A DNA stretch of 8,755 nt from G039029935 sp039029935 (GTDB taxonomy: Bacteria > Chloroflexota > Anaerolineae > Caldilineales > Caldilineaceae). The position numbers were made by a program, and so were the translations under genes. The notes below the pieces were generated by a model. That model was not told where the DNA came from and ran no database searches. It was given only the letters and a program-made list of their open reading frames with translations. The first letter of the stretch is position 1. Every line of letters starts with the position of its first letter. This document shows, piece by piece, positions 7,408-8,755 of the stretch. Location of the stretch: contig JBCCFC010000533.1 of the NCBI GenBank assembly GCA_039029935.1, positions 1-8,755 on the forward strand, in the 5' to 3' direction.

Positions 7408-8609
7408 AAAAGCTCATCAAAAGAACCATTAACCCAAGCGAGACGGAGATGAAGCAAATGGTCAAAGCCGTCATAGCTCCATCGCATGCCGACACATTTG
7501 AAGCGTTGTTGGATAAGCCACTTACAAGCACTTTCAACAAAGCCAGAGCCGATAGGGATACCCAAGCGTTGATAATGAGCATAATGGGTATGGTTGCGAT
7601 GCTTATGCAAATAGGAATGGAGTGTATCGAGGGAATGGCGGGCAGAGTCAGGCAAGTCAGGTTGGTCTAAAGCATCCTGAAGTTGAACACAAATATGAGA
7701 GGAATGCTGATGTTTAAGGGTAGATCGAGCATGTTGAAACCAATCACGGGCAGCAGTAGTGCGACCATCAAGCCACGGAGTGATGCCTTTCCAAATATTT
7801 TGCGCAGCATGGAAAAAGTCCAGAATGCCAATAGCGTAAGGCTCAAAGAGTTCACGGAAAATCCGCCAGAACCCACGAGCCCCATCACTCAGCCAGACGA
7901 CCATCGGAGCTTGTTCAAGCCCCTGCTCACAAGCTAAAAGCCAGAGACGAGGTTTAAAGTCATCGATTGTTCCTCGGTAGGCTGTCACGCGTTTTTGGAC
8001 TAAACGACCCGCTTTCTTGCCACTCTCAGTCTGCTTTTGCCATCTTGCGACAATGCCAACTTTGACCTCACACCACTGGATTTTCCCTTTTGGGCTTTTC
8101 TCATGACGCCGAAAAGGGACCATAACTCCATCTGCACCAATGAGCATTGCCATTTGTTTCACTTGCTCTGTCATAGATGCTATCGCCGCTTTCTGACCTT
8201 CATCCACCGCTTTTAACTTCGCCTCAAGCTTATCCTTTGCTCGTTTGCCTGACTCTTGTACCCAATTCCATATGCTACTTGAACTGACAGATACTCCTGT
8301 TATCATCAACAATAAACTCGCTGCAATTTCAAATGGCACAAATACGGCTAATGCACACCCCATTCTTTTGACATGGGGACCTGTTCGCTGATTTGGTTCT
8401 ATCCCTAACTCTTTGTCTAACGGGGCTACTTGACTCCCTTTACATCCCTTTGGACAACGTTTCATTTGTCTACTCCAGCATAGTTTGCCCAGAATCGTCA
8501 CTAGTGACCGTCTTCTTTGGCCTTTGCTTTCTAATTTCGTCTCACATCTTTCGCACTTTCCACTTTCTCTTTTTCCTTTCCCTCGTTCATTTAGTATTTC
8601 TTCTACCAC
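7404..8609 (-). CDS. ISKra4-family DDE transposase
   Basis: This 401-residue protein catalyses cut or strand-transfer steps of the IS. It has an N-terminal zinc-binding-like pair, C19-x2-C22 and C52-x3-C56 (CPKGC), followed by APLDKELGI, a feature of this family. The catalytic core reads IGADGVMVPFR (D160, nt 8130-8132), VVWLSDGARGFWRIF (D242, nt 7884-7886), ILDFFHAAQNIW (263-273), and IPIGSGFVESACK with E359 (nt 7533-7535). The hallmark GMRWS follows at 374-378. D-D and D-E spacings are 82 and 117 residues. All three acidic residues are present, so the core looks intact. The GTG start at 8607-8609 is chosen for its AGGAG five bases upstream, but the frame stays open another 16 codons and may be coding there (see the N-terminal extension). 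Its stop overlaps the adhesin stop. The family name is recognised from motifs; no search was run. Confidence 0.9.
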   Translation of the reverse strand: MVEEILNERGKGKRESGKCERCETKLESKGQRRRSLVTILGKLCWSRQMKRCPKGCKGSQVAPLDKELGIEPNQRTGPHVKRMGCALAVFVPFEIAASLLLMITGVSVSSSSIWNWVQESGKRAKDKLEAKLKAVDEGQKAAIASMTEQVKQMAMLIGADGVMVPFRRHEKSPKGKIQWCEVKVGIVARWQKQTESGKKAGRLVQKRVTAYRGTIDDFKPRLWLLACEQGLEQAPMVVWLSDGARGFWRIFRELFEPYAIGILDFFHAAQNIWKGITPWLDGRTTAARDWFQHARSTLKHQHSSHICVQLQDALDQPDLPDSARHSLDTLHSYLHKHRNHTHYAHYQRLGIPIGSGFVESACKWLIQQRFKCVGMRWSYDGFDHLLHLRLAWVNGSFDELF

Positions 8610-8614
8610 CTTTG

Positions 8615-8619
8615 CTCCT
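8615..8619 (-). promoter_or_regulatory. Ribosome binding site for the GTG start of the transposase
   Basis: The - strand reads AGGAG-CAAAG-GTG, a consensus Shine-Dalgarno core with a 5-nt spacer to the start at 8609. It supports initiation at this GTG even if a longer ancestral reading frame existed. No convincing -35/-10 pair was found upstream. Confidence 0.6.
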
Positions 8620-8663
8620 ATCAGACGGCCTAATTTAAACCGTGGATGGGGCTCGATTCAGTG

Positions 8664-8680
8664 GTCAACAGCCTGTTGAC
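8664..8680. repeat. Perfect 17-bp palindrome, GTCAACAG-C-CTGTTGAC
   Basis: Two 8-bp arms are exact reverse complements around a single central C. It lies 55-71 bp upstream of the transposase GTG. TCAACAGC from its left arm recurs at 8707-8714, and AGCATTC is repeated at 8702-8708 and 8712-8718 (10-bp period). A transposase- or repressor-binding site is possible; no T-run follows on either strand, so it is not a terminator. Confidence 0.5.
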
Positions 8681-8755
8681 ATGCCGGCAGTAAATACAGG
8701 TAGCATTCAACAGCATTCTGGCATGCAATCCTCAGTGAACCAGCCAGAACAGGAG

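Larger units (their letters stand above)
7379..8755. mobile_element. ISKra4-family insertion sequence, left end in the adhesin gene, right end unresolved
   Basis: The transposase at nt 7404-8609 defines the element. The left boundary is placed near nt 7379 because the SdrD_B homology stops there; nt 7379-7403 hold GCGTAAAAACTAG and a run of eight G, with no adhesin-like coding. The right boundary is uncertain. A weak inverted match (GTAAAAACTAG at 7381-7391 against the reverse complement of 8630-8640, 8 of 11) would give a compact element of about 1.26 kb. However, the transposase frame appears to continue past 8640, so the element more likely reaches or passes the window edge. No convincing target-site duplication is visible. 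Insertion into the adhesin gene removed its normal 3' end from the reading frame. Confidence 0.7.
8610..8755 (-). pseudogene. Possible N-terminal extension of the transposase, interrupted by TGA
   Basis: Read in the transposase frame, nt 8610-8657 translate as IEPHPRFKLGRLIGAK directly joined to VVEEILNERG. From general memory of the family, a P-R-F-K-L-G-like helix before the zinc-finger region looks plausible as genuine coding. There is no ATG, GTG or TTG in that stretch. A TGA stands at 8658-8660. Beyond it the frame is open again to the window edge (31 codons, ending ...LLPACQQAVDH before the stop). If the TGA replaced a TGG, the protein would read VDH-W-IEPHPRF. This could therefore be a nonsense-broken transposase expressed only from the internal GTG, or chance open frame in an IS end. 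The + strand of this stretch holds no gene I can support. Confidence 0.35.

Noticed and set aside
7392..7670. 92-codon + strand frame starting at the end of the adhesin
   Set aside because: It is antisense to the transposase C-terminus, which has clear catalytic motifs in the - frame, and has no recognisable features of its own.
8393..8638. + strand frames opposite the transposase N-terminus
   Set aside because: They are antisense translations of a Lys/Glu/Arg-rich transposase end, giving the hydrophobic Phe/Leu/Ser strings expected from such a complement; not a membrane protein.
7381..8640. Compact 1260-bp IS bounded by GTAAAAACTAG and its imperfect inverted partner at 8630-8640
   Set aside because: Only 8 of 11 AT-rich positions match, the flanks show no matching duplication at those borders, and the transposase frame seems to continue past 8640. 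Kept only as a possibility.
7391..8651. GATGGGG at 7391-7397 and 8645-8651 as a 7-bp target duplication
   Set aside because: The left copy sits in a G8 run, which makes a chance match likely, and the resulting element ends show no good inverted repeat.
8664..8680. Palindrome as a Rho-independent terminator
   Set aside because: The hairpin has a 7-bp stem with moderate GC and no T-run follows on either strand.

Overview
The window is almost entirely one giant, 5'-truncated gene for a secreted, multidomain, repeat-built surface protein (+ strand, nt 1-7407). At its 3' end it runs into an IS element whose ISKra4-type transposase is on the - strand (nt 7404-8609). The organism cannot be named from this. 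Moderate GC, SdrD_B-type modules combined with a propeller-like domain, and an ISKra4-family transposase suggest an environmental bacterium with a large adhesin repertoire (Gammaproteobacteria such as Thiotrichales, Cyanobacteria and Chloroflexota all fit). This is inference from family distribution, not a diagnostic marker.

Layout: (1) nt 1-1794, four tandem repeats of about 150-160 aa that I do not recognise as a named domain. Each carries an EF-hand-like D-x-N-x-N-G loop, an IDS-x-DV motif and a proline-rich end (LPWPPEP or a variant), and the first three also have a Cys pair. (2) nt 1795-2166, an Ig-like beta segment. (3) nt 2167-2520, a first, divergent SdrD_B-like module. (4) nt 2521-3993, a large domain with beta-propeller-like blades. 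(5) nt 3994-5559, four SdrD_B-like modules. (6) nt 5560-5901, one DUF11/DUF7507-like beta-sandwich. (7) nt 5902-7378, four more SdrD_B-like modules, the last cut just before its conserved terminal D-x-G. (8) about nt 7379 to at least 8609, the IS element. (9) nt 8610-8755, sequence upstream of the transposase that is still open in the transposase frame except for one TGA, and that contains a perfect 17-bp palindrome and short direct repeats.

The surface protein looks like a long, acidic, calcium-stabilised rod displaying a propeller-like head, probably for adhesion or matrix building. Its N-terminal secretion signal lies before the window. Its C-terminal anchor is absent, apparently because the IS interrupts the gene. 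The stop codons of the two convergent genes overlap on one TTAA. I find no tRNA, rRNA, CRISPR array, defence system or metabolic operon. The most useful leads are the unnamed N-terminal repeat, the IS junction that decapitates the adhesin, and a probable nonsense-interrupted or mis-started transposase N-terminus.
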